Shown piece after piece: positions 17,575 through 27,253 of a DNA stretch of 64,000 bases. How positions within the stretch are numbered: position 1 is the first letter of the stretch; the number at the start of each line of letters is the position of its first letter. Position numbers and translations under genes: made by a program. The notes beneath the pieces are model-generated. The model saw only the letters and a list, made by a program, of their open reading frames with translations, searched no databases and was not told the DNA's origin. Source of the DNA: CAJWOS01 sp964502005 (lineage in GTDB: Bacteria > Myxococcota_A > UBA796 > UBA2385); NCBI GenBank assembly GCA_964502005.1, contig CAZCUX010000022.1:1-64000 (forward strand), read 5' to 3'.

Positions 17575-20151
17575 GTGACCGACGAACATGGCAAGCCTGC
17601 ACCGCCGACCACACCCTTGGGAGTGTCTCTCGAACGTTGGATTTGGCGCTCGTACTTTCGAATGGCGCTGGTCCCGTTGCTTCTCGTAGAGCTTGTGTTG
17701 GTGGGCATTTATGTCGGTGGCACCCTCCACAGCCATCAATCCAGCGTCGAAACGGCATCGAACATCGCCCGAACCGGCCTGGGCGACCTCTCCCAACGGG
17801 AGGCGATGAATATCTCCGAGCGCTTGGTGGGCGTCTCCCACCTCGCAGCGCTCTTTGCCGACCAAGCCGCACGAGCCTTGCGCACGCCCGCCGAGTTTTC
17901 CCCCGAGGAGCGCGCGCGCCTCCGCCACACCGAGCGCGGCACATTCGCCACCATCGCCGACCTCCCCGGCCACGGCGCGATGTTTTACTCCGGCGTGGTC
18001 CCGGTTGGCCCCGAAGAAGAGGCCAAAGCTGCCCGTCTTGCACAAATCGACCCCCTGCTGGTTGACTTGGTCCAAGCGAGCCCCATGGTCGTACAAGCGT
18101 ATGTCAACACCCACGACTCGCTCAACCGAATTTACCCGTACTTCGACGTAGAGTCCCAGTACGCCGCGCAGATGCCCATCCCGGACTTCAACTTTTATTA
18201 TGAAGCCGATGCGGCCCACAACCCCGACCGCTCCGTCGAATGGACCGACGCTTACCTCGACCCCGCCGGTCAAGGCTGGATTGTGAGCGCCATCGCTCCC
18301 GTTTACGAGGGCGACTTCCTCGAAGGCGTAATTGGCCTCGATGTCACGCTCGCCGGAATCGTGGAGCATGTGTTGGACGTGCGCACGCCCTACGGCGGCT
18401 ATGCCGTGCTGGTAGACGAAGCGGGCATTGCGATTGCACTTCCGCCCGAAGCAGAGCGCGACTGGGGCCGCCAGGACCTCCGCGACCACGCCTACAAGAC
18501 CGCGGTGCTCGAAGACACCAGCAAAGACGAGTCCTTTGCCCTCAAGAGCATCCCCGCGTTCGCGGATTTGTCCAACGCAGTATTGACCACCCCCTCCGGC
18601 CTCATGGCAGTCGACTACCACGAGGCGCTGCTCGTGACCTGGGCCACCATTCCCGCAACTGGCTGGCGGCTTTTGCTCTTCGTTCCCGAGAACGGCGTTT
18701 TGGGGCCTGCCGACCAACTGCGGGAGTCGGGCCTGCGTGTTGCGGTGTGGATGGTCCTCGGGATGACTGTCTTTTACGGCATCTTTTTTGCCGTAATGGC
18801 GCGACGCGCCCGAAGCCAAGCGGAGGAATTGGGGGCACCCCTCTCCGCGATGGACCACATGGTCACGGCCATCGCCGAAGGTCAATACCACAATAGTCCA
18901 ACTTTGTCAAATGTCATCGAGTTGGACCGCACCGCCAACGGAATCACGGTCCTTGGCCTACGACTTGGTGAGCAAGTCCAGTCTCTCGAAGAAAAGAGCG
19001 TCGCGCTCGAACACGCGCGAACTATCGCCGAAAATGCAAACGCCGCGAAATCGCAGTTCTTGGCCAATATGAGCCATGAAATCCGCACGCCCATGAATGG
19101 CGTGCTGGGAATGGCAAACCTTCTGCTCGACACCCCCCTCTCCGACGAACAGCAACGCTACGCCGACCTCATTCGAAGCTCCGCGCGCTCGTTGGTCACT
19201 ATCGTCAACGATATTCTCGACATCAGCAAAGTCGAAGCGGGCCGGTTCTCGCTCCACAACACACCCACCAACGTGCGGACCTTGTGCAGCGGCCTCATCG
19301 AGCTGCTCGGGCCCGGCGCGGAAGCCCAACAGCTGGGCCTTTTCCTCGATTGGCAAGCGACAGGGGTGTGGTACCTCACCGACGAAACCCGCTTGCGCCA
19401 AGTGTTGACCAATCTTCTCGGCAACGCCGTCAAATTCACCTCCGAAGGGAGCGTCACGCTGCGCGTCCAAGACGGCCCGGAGAATGGCCTCATCATCGAC
19501 GTTATCGATACTGGCATCGGCATTCCCGAAGACCGCCTCGCAACCATCTTCGACGCCTTCACCCAAGTCGACAACAGCAAGACCCGCACCCGCAACGGCA
19601 CGGGCCTCGGCTTGACTATCTCTGCCCGAATTGTCGCCTTGATGGGCGGGGCCCTGACCGTACAAAGCACGCTCGCTCGCGGCTCTACGTTCCGCGCGAC
19701 CCTGCCGCTCGCGCCTTCTTGGCCCCCCGCACCCAAGGCCGTGTCCACTGCCGACAACGAGACGCCGAAGCTGTCGCTGCTCATCGCTGAGGACACCCGC
19801 GTCAACCAGCTTTTGATTCAGGTGCTCTTGGAGAAGAAAGGCCACACCGTCACTCTGGCAGCAAACGGACAAGACGCCCTCAAGGCATGGCGCGAGTCGT
19901 CCTTCGATGCGGCCATGTTTGACATTCAAATGCCCGTGATGGACGGCCTTTCGCTGATACGCGCAGTGCGCGCCGAAGAAACCCGTGGACGGCCTCGCTT
20001 GCCGATTGTCGCGGTGTCTGCCGACGTATTGCCCGAAGGCCGCGCAGAAGCCCTCGAAGCCGGAGCCGACCTCTTCCTCGGAAAACCATTCGAAGGCTAC
20101 GAGCTGCACGACGCACTGGTCGAGGTCTGGCGGAAGGTCCAGACCCCTTGA
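17575..20151 (+). CDS. hybrid sensor histidine kinase (double-Cache, HisKA, HATPase, receiver)
   Basis: 858 aa from a GTG at 17575; a TTG at 17488 would add 29 unconvincing residues. TM1 is at about residues 30-50. A roughly 310-residue extracytoplasmic dCache-like sensor follows (with GWIVSAIAPVY and EGVIGLDVTLAGIVEHV typical of PDC folds). TM2 is near residues 385-405 (RVAVWMVLGMTVFYGIFFAVM) and is followed by a linker. HisKA carries phospho-acceptor His501 in NMSHEIRTPMNG. The HATPase domain has DTGIGIPEDRL and GTGLGLTI. The C-terminal receiver has phospho-acceptor Asp783 in FDIQMPVMDG and the KPF lysine. It probably passes phosphate to an unlinked Hpt or regulator. The consensus sigma-54 promoter upstream suggests control by an enhancer-binding protein. 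Confidence 0.88.
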   Translation: MTDEHGKPAPPTTPLGVSLERWIWRSYFRMALVPLLLVELVLVGIYVGGTLHSHQSSVETASNIARTGLGDLSQREAMNISERLVGVSHLAALFADQAARALRTPAEFSPEERARLRHTERGTFATIADLPGHGAMFYSGVVPVGPEEEAKAARLAQIDPLLVDLVQASPMVVQAYVNTHDSLNRIYPYFDVESQYAAQMPIPDFNFYYEADAAHNPDRSVEWTDAYLDPAGQGWIVSAIAPVYEGDFLEGVIGLDVTLAGIVEHVLDVRTPYGGYAVLVDEAGIAIALPPEAERDWGRQDLRDHAYKTAVLEDTSKDESFALKSIPAFADLSNAVLTTPSGLMAVDYHEALLVTWATIPATGWRLLLFVPENGVLGPADQLRESGLRVAVWMVLGMTVFYGIFFAVMARRARSQAEELGAPLSAMDHMVTAIAEGQYHNSPTLSNVIELDRTANGITVLGLRLGEQVQSLEEKSVALEHARTIAENANAAKSQFLANMSHEIRTPMNGVLGMANLLLDTPLSDEQQRYADLIRSSARSLVTIVNDILDISKVEAGRFSLHNTPTNVRTLCSGLIELLGPGAEAQQLGLFLDWQATGVWYLTDETRLRQVLTNLLGNAVKFTSEGSVTLRVQDGPENGLIIDVIDTGIGIPEDRLATIFDAFTQVDNSKTRTRNGTGLGLTISARIVALMGGALTVQSTLARGSTFRATLPLAPSWPPAPKAVSTADNETPKLSLLIAEDTRVNQLLIQVLLEKKGHTVTLAANGQDALKAWRESSFDAAMFDIQMPVMDGLSLIRAVRAEETRGRPRLPIVAVSADVLPEGRAEALEAGADLFLGKPFEGYELHDALVEVWRKVQTP

Positions 20152-20160
20152 GCCACCGGG

Positions 20161-22335
20161 CTACAACCAGTCGACCGCCCAGGCCCAGATGTTGTCGATG
20201 AGAATCTCGTGGTCGCCATACGAGATGTCGGCGGCTCCCGAGCCTGCGTTGTAGAACATCCACTCGTCGGCGACCGCTACGACACGTCCGTCGCCCCACT
20301 CCACCACCGAGACGACCGGAACGCCAGAAGCGTCGATGACCACAGATGCCGGGCTGCTGACCGACCACTGCTCGCCGCCAAGGCCCACGACATCGGCAAC
20401 CCCCGCGGTAACCGGATGGCTCGCAAACGACGTTGCGGGCGCAGACCACGCAGCGGTGGCGGCGCTTTGGTTGCACGTGATGCCCCATGCCGCAGGGAGC
20501 GAATCGACCATGCTGCACCCCGCAGTTGTGGCGTGGTAGCCCACCCAAACCACACGCCCCCCATCCGCTACCCATGCTTCGAGGTCCGCCGATTGCGTGG
20601 CGGACAAGGGGCCATCGGAGGACGTCCCTACGACCACCAACAGGCCCACATCGTCGAGCTGGGCCCGCGTCAGACCCGACGTCGCGAGGCGGGTCCGCCC
20701 AATCGTCGTGCCATACGAAGTCAGCAGGCCAGCGGCCGAAGACGAGCCGTAGAGTCCCGTACTCGTGGGGTCATTGTTGATGGCGCTATCGGTGTGCATC
20801 CAGCGCACGGTTTCACATGCGAGCCAGCCATCGGCGTCGGCGTCTTGCTCCCACCAATCGAGGGAGCCGGAGCAGTCTTCGTCGATGCCGTCGCACATCT
20901 CCGTTGCCGCGGGATTGACGTCTGCATCGGAATCATCGCAATCTGAATCGTCATTCACTGCGCCCGCAGGTGCCGTACACGCCCACGACCCCGAGGCGGC
21001 GTCGCCGAAGCCGTCGAGGTCGGCGTCGTCGTACCAAACCGAAGCGGTCGCGGTGTCCAAGCCGGGGTCGTCGTCGTCCACGAGAATATCGCAGTCGTCG
21101 TCTACACCATTACAAATCTCGGTGGCGCCCGGATGAATGGCGGCGGAGGTGTCGTCGCAGTCGGTGGAATCGGTGGTGTGGCCTGAAGGTGGCGTACACG
21201 CATCCACCGAGGAGGTCGCTGCGCCATAGCCGTCGGCGTCGGCATCGGCGAAATAGCGGCTCCGCGTGGACGCGTCCAAGGTGGGGTCGTCTTCGTCGAC
21301 CAGCGCGTTGCAGTCGTCGTCGATGCCATTGCAGACCTCGGGTGCGCCCGGGTGTACGGCCGCAGCAGCGTCGTCACAATCCGTTGCATCGCTGACATGG
21401 CCCACAGGAGCGTCACAGGCGTCGACGGCGGAGAGGGACGAGCCGTATCCGTCGCTATCTCCATCCGCGTAAAAGCGTGCACGGGAAGCGGCATCCAACG
21501 CCGGGTCGTCATCATCGACCAATGCGTCGCAGTTGTCGTCGAAGCCGTTGCAAACTTCCGTTGCGCCGGGGTGAATGGCGGAGTCGGTGTCGACACAATC
21601 GCCCGCGGTCTCGGCGTAGCCCGGTGGCACGACGCAGGACTCGGTGACCGCCGCCAAGTTGCCGTATCCATCGAGGTCCGCGTCGGCGTAATAGGTAGAG
21701 CGCACGCCTTCGTCGACCTCCAAGTCGCAGTCGTCGTCCCGCTCGTTGCACGTTTCGGTAGCACCCGGAAACACATCTGCGTTCGCGTCGTCGCAATCGT
21801 CGTTTAGAGCAACATACCCGTCGGTGACGGCGCACCCCGACGCGGAAACCGATGGGTCGCCATGGCCGTCGCCATCGCTATCGAGGTAAAACTCGACCTC
21901 TGAAGCGTCGTCAAAGACGCCATCGCAGTTGTCGTCGATGCCGTTGCAAAGCTCGACGGCACCGGGGTACACATCGTCTCGCGTGTCATCGCAGTCGGTG
22001 TTCGTGAGCGACACACCATCGGGCGGCTCGCACGCTTCGATGGGAATCGTTGGGTCGCCGAAGCCGTCTGCGTCCGCATCTTGGTAGTATGTGACCCGAA
22101 CGCCTTCATCGATGGAGCCGTCGCAATCGTTGTCGATGCCGTCGCAGATTTCTTCCGCGCCGGCGAAGACGGAGGGGTCGAGGTCGTCGCAGTCGTCGGC
22201 GCCCGAGAGGCCGTCCCCATCGTTGTCCGCAGACAATCCCTCATCCGAAATCGTCGCGATATTCGCGTCATCGTCTTTGGGCATTGAGCGACAACCGACG
22301 ACCACAAGACACAACGACCACAGCAGACTGCGCAT
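20161..22335 (-). CDS. MopE-repeat lipoprotein with a C-terminal Rossmann-like domain
   Basis: 724 aa; GGAGGT RBS before the ATG and a lipobox LVVVGC at about residue 15. Seven MopE-type repeats (DCDDxxxxVxPGAxEVCNGxDDDCD) fill residues about 40-480, spaced by YYxDxDxDGxGD blocks. The last 240 residues differ: they read as an alpha/beta domain (LDDVGLLVVVGTSSDG, LEAWVADGGRVVWVGYHAT, GDGRVVAVADEWMF) resembling the glutamine-amidotransferase-like or DUF4350-like folds used to sense or carry ligands. No nucleophile Cys elbow is obvious, so I infer a binding rather than a catalytic role. Convergent with the hybrid kinase gene, 9 bp away. Confidence 0.78.
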   Translation of the reverse strand: MRSLLWSLCLVVVGCRSMPKDDDANIATISDEGLSADNDGDGLSGADDCDDLDPSVFAGAEEICDGIDNDCDGSIDEGVRVTYYQDADADGFGDPTIPIEACEPPDGVSLTNTDCDDTRDDVYPGAVELCNGIDDNCDGVFDDASEVEFYLDSDGDGHGDPSVSASGCAVTDGYVALNDDCDDANADVFPGATETCNERDDDCDLEVDEGVRSTYYADADLDGYGNLAAVTESCVVPPGYAETAGDCVDTDSAIHPGATEVCNGFDDNCDALVDDDDPALDAASRARFYADGDSDGYGSSLSAVDACDAPVGHVSDATDCDDAAAAVHPGAPEVCNGIDDDCNALVDEDDPTLDASTRSRYFADADADGYGAATSSVDACTPPSGHTTDSTDCDDTSAAIHPGATEICNGVDDDCDILVDDDDPGLDTATASVWYDDADLDGFGDAASGSWACTAPAGAVNDDSDCDDSDADVNPAATEMCDGIDEDCSGSLDWWEQDADADGWLACETVRWMHTDSAINNDPTSTGLYGSSSAAGLLTSYGTTIGRTRLATSGLTRAQLDDVGLLVVVGTSSDGPLSATQSADLEAWVADGGRVVWVGYHATTAGCSMVDSLPAAWGITCNQSAATAAWSAPATSFASHPVTAGVADVVGLGGEQWSVSSPASVVIDASGVPVVSVVEWGDGRVVAVADEWMFYNAGSGAADISYGDHEILIDNIWAWAVDWL

Positions 22336-22538
22336 TCGACCTCCACACCGCGCTCGGACAATACCCGATAGCGCGCCGCGCGACCGGCTTTTTTTTCGAG
22401 AACCGGGTGTTTGGGAGATCGACGTCGAAGCCGCCCACGATGCGCCATTTCCGACAGGTTGCGCCCGACCATCGCGCGCGCCGCGGCTGGTATTCGCCTG
22501 CGGATTCCAATAGCCGTTCCCACCGACGAGAGGTTGTC

Positions 22539-23900
22539 ATGGCCAACAAGCCACCGCCATCCCGCATCGGCCGCATGGCACGCCTGGGCGGCTTGACCTC
22601 GCGTGTGTCCGGCTCCTACCTCGGGCAACGCATCAAGGGTGTCTTTCAAGACGCCGATACTCGCCAAGAAGCCCTTCATCGGCTTCATCTCGAAAACGCC
22701 GAAAAGGTTGTCGAGACCATGGGCGCCCTCAAGGGGGCTGCGATGAAAGTGGGCCAATCGCTCGCGCTCGCCACCGATGGCTTGAATCTTCCGCCCGAAG
22801 TGTCCGGCATTCTCGCCAAGCTCAACGACAAAGCCGAGCCGATTCCCTTCGACCTCATTCGCGCGTCGATTGAAGAAGAGCTAGAGGGCAACCTCTCAAA
22901 CCTGTTTGCCGATTTCGACGAAGAGCCCCTGGGAACCGCGTCTTTGGCCCAGGCCCACGCCGCGCGATTGAATGATGGTCGGCAGGTGGTCGTCAAAGTC
23001 CTCCACCACGGCATCGAAGACAGCGTCGACTCCGACCTGCGCACCCTTCGCGGTATTTTGGTGGCAGGAAAGGTTTTGCGACGTCCCAAAGAAGAAATGG
23101 ACGCCGCATTCGCGGAAGTGCGCGAACGCCTGCTCGAAGAGCTGGACTACCTCCAAGAAGCAGCCAACTTGGAGTACTTTCGTCAAAATCTACGCATCGA
23201 CGGACTCAAAGTCCCGGCGCCCGTACCCAGCCACTCCACCAGCCGCGTGCTGACGATGGAGCGCCTGCAGGGCGGCAATCTCGACTCCTTTCTCACCCAC
23301 GCCACCCCCGCCGCACGCCAGCGCGCAGCCAGCCTCGTCGCGCGGTCCTTTCACGACATGTTTTACCGGCTGCGTGCCCTTCACGCCGACCCACACGGCG
23401 GAAACTACCTTTTTGAACATGATGGCAGCGTCGGTTTGATTGACTTTGGGTGCGTCAAACGCTTCGACCTCTATTGGGTGGCAACCTATGCGCGGATGGC
23501 GCGCGGCCTCGTGCGCAATGACCGGGAGACCTGTCGGGCCCACGCACGGGAGATAGGCATCCTCCTGAGCGACGAAGACGAAGCATTTGATGCGGTGTGG
23601 ACAATCGGCTCGGCCATCGCCGGCCCGTTGCGGGTGCCGCGCTACCACCTCACCAACGATGACCCGACCCTCGACCTCGTGCGCCAAGCCGCGCCGGCAG
23701 TGCTTCGCCGCAGCGACATTCAAGGTCCGCGGCACGTTCTGTACCTGCACCGAACCCTCGGTGGCATTTACGGGATGCTGCGAAAACTTGAACTTGACTA
23801 CTCCTATAGTGATTTGTTTCTATCGCATGCCAATCACGCGATTGGCGTAGCGGAAGGCCGCATCCCCGATGGCGCGCCGGTCGCGGGCGCCCCCACATGA
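22539..23900 (+). CDS. ABC1/UbiB-family atypical kinase
   Basis: 453 aa; ATG with GAGAGG upstream. Hallmarks of the ABC1/AarF/UbiB kinase-like family are present: the KxGQ motif (KVGQ, 70-73), the Ala-rich nucleotide loop (LGTASLAQAHAA, about 131-142), Lys153 in VVVKV, HADPHGGN at 282-289 and IDFG at 301-304. UbiB-type proteins are ATPases needed for ubiquinone or lipid homeostasis. No C-terminal membrane helices are seen, unlike E. coli UbiB, which suggests a soluble or peripheral form closer to the bacterial/plastid ABC1K type. It heads a three-gene operon with the Smr protein and a membrane protein. Confidence 0.85.
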   Translation: MANKPPPSRIGRMARLGGLTSRVSGSYLGQRIKGVFQDADTRQEALHRLHLENAEKVVETMGALKGAAMKVGQSLALATDGLNLPPEVSGILAKLNDKAEPIPFDLIRASIEEELEGNLSNLFADFDEEPLGTASLAQAHAARLNDGRQVVVKVLHHGIEDSVDSDLRTLRGILVAGKVLRRPKEEMDAAFAEVRERLLEELDYLQEAANLEYFRQNLRIDGLKVPAPVPSHSTSRVLTMERLQGGNLDSFLTHATPAARQRAASLVARSFHDMFYRLRALHADPHGGNYLFEHDGSVGLIDFGCVKRFDLYWVATYARMARGLVRNDRETCRAHAREIGILLSDEDEAFDAVWTIGSAIAGPLRVPRYHLTNDDPTLDLVRQAAPAVLRRSDIQGPRHVLYLHRTLGGIYGMLRKLELDYSYSDLFLSHANHAIGVAEGRIPDGAPVAGAPT

Positions 23901-23907
23901 GGCGCGG

Positions 23908-24408
23908 GTGAGCGACGCAAACACTGACGCAGAGCGCCTTGTGGCACGGCTTGCCGACGTGGATGCCCTCGCACGCAAACAGTCCTGGGACCGCGAACGC
24001 CCCTGGCGAGCGAGCACCCACATTTGGGTGGAAGACGGCCTCCTGGTCGTTGATTTGCACGACCTTGGCGCACGGGCGGCAAAAGAGGCCGTGCGCGGCG
24101 CCCTCGACCTCGCCCACACCCACGGCCTCGACGGGGGCGCCGTTTGCTTTGTGACGGGTCGCGGGAAGCATTCGCGCGGACAGCCCGTGATGGGCAACCT
24201 CGTCGGCCGCCGACTCTACGACGCCGCGACCGACCATCCCGACTGGAAGGTCCACATCCTGCGCGCGGGCCGCATTGCGCTCGTCACAAATCCCACGCGG
24301 GCTCCCGTGCAGGCGCAGAATAAGCTCGGCTGGGGCATTCGCCTGTTGCTGCTGACCATCGCGCTCGCCGCCGCCTGGGTGTGCATGGGGATGCCCGGTG
24401 TGGACTGA
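23908..24408 (+). CDS. Smr-domain protein with C-terminal membrane helix
   Basis: 166 aa from a GTG 7 nt after the UbiB stop; an ATG at 23869 that overlaps UbiB by 32 nt is an alternative. The central part matches the Smr (small MutS-related) fold: DLHDLG at residues 49-54, a helix, then the loop TGRGKHSRG at 83-91 in place of the usual HGKGxG. Smr domains cut or bind branched DNA or RNA. Unusually, the C-terminus ends in a hydrophobic helix (WGIRLLLLTIALAAAWVCM), implying membrane anchoring. Its end overlaps the start of the next gene by 11 nt. Confidence 0.68.
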   Translation: MSDANTDAERLVARLADVDALARKQSWDRERPWRASTHIWVEDGLLVVDLHDLGARAAKEAVRGALDLAHTHGLDGGAVCFVTGRGKHSRGQPVMGNLVGRRLYDAATDHPDWKVHILRAGRIALVTNPTRAPVQAQNKLGWGIRLLLLTIALAAAWVCMGMPGVD

Positions 24409-25936
24409 ACGGCGCGCCCTCTTCGCAGGCGGCGTGGGCGTTGCGGTGTCGCGCCTCTTGCTGTCGATGGCGGACCCCGACGCCGTTCACCCCGTGGACC
24501 CCGCTGAACTGGGTCATCTCGACCTTTTGCCCCACGTCTCCACGCACGGAATCGGGGAAATCGCGCGCTTGCTCGGAGCAGCGGACAACATCCATCACGG
24601 CGGCTTCTTGTGGCTATCGCTCGTGGCCGGAGGCATCGCATGGCTCACCCACAGCGACCTCTTGGCCATTCGCGGCACCGCGGCGCTATTGGCGGCCATC
24701 GCATGGGCCGTGTGGTCGCGCGTGGCCCTCGACACCGGTGGCCGCCGATGGGGCGCTGTGATGGGGGTCTGCCTCGCCCTCCCCGCACCGTGGTTTGCGC
24801 AATGGACGGCGACATTGTGGGGCTCCCACTCCGAGGCCGCGGTGTGGACCGGCGTGTGGGTCTGGGCGGCTCTCCAAGGCCGCACACGGGCCCTCGCGTG
24901 GGCAGTGGGTATGGGGGTGGCCTGGGACCCCTTGCTGCTGCCTACGGGGCTCCTGATGCTCGCAACGACCATCTCCCGAGAACAGTGGCAGCATCACCTC
25001 GGAGACGGCCTGTTCGGGTTCCTGTCCCTGCGTTGGCCTTTGCTGCTGGCGGCGCCGGCCGCGTGGCTCACCGAGCCCCTCACCGAAGACCCGGCCAGCA
25101 CGCCCTTCCAGGTGTTCTGGAGTGGACCCAACTCCGCGCAGCTGGGGGCCACCTTCGCCCACCACCTCCCCTTGCCCGCGACCGGACACACGGTCCTCGA
25201 CATCGCCTTCACCGTGGCCGCCGCAATCGCGACCCTCCTCGCGGTGCGGCATGGCGGCATCCTGCGCGTGCTCGCCATCGCACCGTGGCTACACCTCGTC
25301 GTTGTGCTCGGGTGGTCGCCGTTTCGGCCCAGCGTCGCGCATCGGTATTTGGTTGCATGGTGGCCCGCGCTGGTTTGGTTGCCGATGTGGGCCGCACACC
25401 GCGTATCGTGGGCGCGCGTTCTGCCACTCCCCGCGCTCTTGGTAAGTATCGCCTCACTGAGCGTTTTTTGGCCACTCTGGCACGAGGCGCAACCGATGCG
25501 ATTGTGGTCGTACCCCGCTCAAGAATACCAGCACATCGGACTCGACCGCGTCCCCGTGACACGCGCGGACGCCATCAATCTTTTTTTGGACGCACGCAAC
25601 CACGACTCATCCCAATGCACCGGCTTTTCCGACGCATTCTCCCCTCGAATGGGCTATCCCGTATTGGGAAAAGCTTTCCCGGAACAACGACGCGCAGCCG
25701 ACCTCCACACGCGCCGTTCCCAACACACAATCGAAGACCCACAAACCGACCGTAACCTCGGATTCGGCCTGGTTATCGCATGCGAAGGCAACAATACCTG
25801 CATAGAGAGCGGTTTACAACTCATTCCCGCTGAGGCTCAAAACAACGTAACAATCGGTATTGATGAGGGGTGCAAACAAACTCACTTATGCCGTTTTTCT
25901 TCATCCAATACAACTATCCCGCTTCAAACACCCTAA
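24398..25936 (+). CDS. polytopic membrane protein of unknown function (GT-C-like)
   Basis: 512 aa from a GTG at 24398, inside the end of the Smr gene. About ten hydrophobic helices span residues 5-370 (for example LALPAPWFAQWTATLW, ALAWAVGMGVAW, VLAIAPWLHLVVVLGW). They are followed by a soluble C-terminal tail of about 130 residues with several Cys (CTGFS, IACEGNNTC, GCKQTHLC). The topology, long helices with a soluble C-terminal part, resembles GT-C glycosyltransferases or mannosyltransferase-like proteins, but I see no firm catalytic DD/DE signature. The 3' end is visibly less GC-rich than the rest. It overlaps the convergent lipoprotein gene by 4 nt. Confidence 0.65.
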   Translation: MWTERRALFAGGVGVAVSRLLLSMADPDAVHPVDPAELGHLDLLPHVSTHGIGEIARLLGAADNIHHGGFLWLSLVAGGIAWLTHSDLLAIRGTAALLAAIAWAVWSRVALDTGGRRWGAVMGVCLALPAPWFAQWTATLWGSHSEAAVWTGVWVWAALQGRTRALAWAVGMGVAWDPLLLPTGLLMLATTISREQWQHHLGDGLFGFLSLRWPLLLAAPAAWLTEPLTEDPASTPFQVFWSGPNSAQLGATFAHHLPLPATGHTVLDIAFTVAAAIATLLAVRHGGILRVLAIAPWLHLVVVLGWSPFRPSVAHRYLVAWWPALVWLPMWAAHRVSWARVLPLPALLVSIASLSVFWPLWHEAQPMRLWSYPAQEYQHIGLDRVPVTRADAINLFLDARNHDSSQCTGFSDAFSPRMGYPVLGKAFPEQRRAADLHTRRSQHTIEDPQTDRNLGFGLVIACEGNNTCIESGLQLIPAEAQNNVTIGIDEGCKQTHLCRFSSSNTTIPLQTP

Positions 25937-27252
25937 GGTGCAACGCGCTCCTCCACCAAGCCGAAGTGCGCCGCGTGGTCCCCTAAGAACGAATCCACCG
26001 CGGATTCGGGCCGCGACGAAATATAGGGCGCAATCAACAAGCGACGGTGCGCCAAGATGTCGGTTCCTGCCCCCACGGAGCGCGGGCCGCCTTGTTCTGC
26101 GGACACATCGTTGCCGAACACAATCAAATTGCCATCGTAAGACTCGGGCCGATACGGACGAAATGCAGGTGGGGACCACCAACGAAGCCATAATGAAGCA
26201 CCCGTACCAATAGTTGTCAACTCGTCGTACGGGGGCGCTGCAATCGATGCGGCCACCGGCAAGATGGCGGACTGTATTGCCTGAAATGGGCGCACACCAT
26301 TGGACCAGTCACCGGGATGGTCCAACGTGAGGTCTGTGTCTGCAAAAAGGTGCATCTTGAGAACCAACACAGGCGATTCACCCAATAGCGCCCACGTCCA
26401 GCGCCACCCTACGGAAGCGTACACGCCGGAAGCCTCCACAACCCCCAGCAGTGGACCATCGACCAACACCGACATCATCGCAGGTGCATTCGCGGGAACC
26501 GAAGACCAATCGCCAACATACGCGCCATTCCCCGCGCCACGCGAAAGGTCGCCTGTAGACGGACCTCCCACGGGTGCCAAAACAAGGGGAAGGCCGCCGT
26601 GTTCGGCGTCGAATTGCACGTCGACATGTGCGTTTTGCAAAAACGAAGGCCCCGCAGATACCGTCGCTACGGGGGCCACCATCTCGTCTCCTACCGACAA
26701 TACAAGGGGCACATCCGCGGGCACCGACGCGGGGAGAACCAAAGTAAACGAAGGGGACGCGGTGGTGTGTGGCCCATCTCCAAGCAAGCCGGCGAGGCCG
26801 GGAATGACCTGCACGGGGTGGTCCGTTCCCGCACAGCCCCCTTCGCGAACATGCAGGCGAGACGCCGATTCTGCAGGAAGACCCAAGGCGATGGGGTCCA
26901 CTTCGAGCACCCACGCCGCGCCCGCCAACGGGGCGCCCGACAACAACAACGACGCACGGTGGGTTGTCGTCGCGGACGGCCAAGCATCGGGAGGGTCAAC
27001 GACGCCGTCGCAATTGTCGTCTCGCCCGTTGCAGACCTCCACCGCACCCGGAAACACGGTCGCGTCGGCGTCGTCGCAGTCCTCGCCCGCCGCGACGCCG
27101 TCACCGTCGCCGTCTTCGCCCTCCGTTTCGGTGGCCGTTGCCGTGTCGGCCCCCGCAGCCGCGGAGTCCGCCGCAGGTCCTATGGCCTTGGTCGACGGCG
27201 AAGAAGACCGTCCACAGGCCCATAGCGACAAACACGCGACGACGAACCGCAT
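25933..27252 (-). CDS. lipoprotein with a single MopE-type motif
   Basis: 439 aa. The ATG at 27252 lies 1 nt after the stop of the upstream transglutaminase-like gene, so it is coupled to it; a longer in-frame extension would overlap that gene and lacks a signal. The signal ends in a lipobox (LSLWACG). An Ala/Thr/Asp-rich linker leads to one MopE motif (EDCDDADATVFPGAVEVCNGRDDNCDGVVD), followed by a 330-residue beta-rich domain with no known signature (ASLLLSGAPLAGAAWVLEV, then WRWTWALLGESPVLVLK). Outer-surface location is likely; function unknown. Confidence 0.75.
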   Translation of the reverse strand: MRFVVACLSLWACGRSSSPSTKAIGPAADSAAAGADTATATETEGEDGDGDGVAAGEDCDDADATVFPGAVEVCNGRDDNCDGVVDPPDAWPSATTTHRASLLLSGAPLAGAAWVLEVDPIALGLPAESASRLHVREGGCAGTDHPVQVIPGLAGLLGDGPHTTASPSFTLVLPASVPADVPLVLSVGDEMVAPVATVSAGPSFLQNAHVDVQFDAEHGGLPLVLAPVGGPSTGDLSRGAGNGAYVGDWSSVPANAPAMMSVLVDGPLLGVVEASGVYASVGWRWTWALLGESPVLVLKMHLFADTDLTLDHPGDWSNGVRPFQAIQSAILPVAASIAAPPYDELTTIGTGASLWLRWWSPPAFRPYRPESYDGNLIVFGNDVSAEQGGPRSVGAGTDILAHRRLLIAPYISSRPESAVDSFLGDHAAHFGLVEERVAP

Positions 27253-27253
27253 T

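Noticed and set aside
23939..23952. Sigma-54-like TGGCAC-GGC-TTGC
   Set aside because: Spacing is wrong (3 instead of 5 bases) and it lies inside a coding region.
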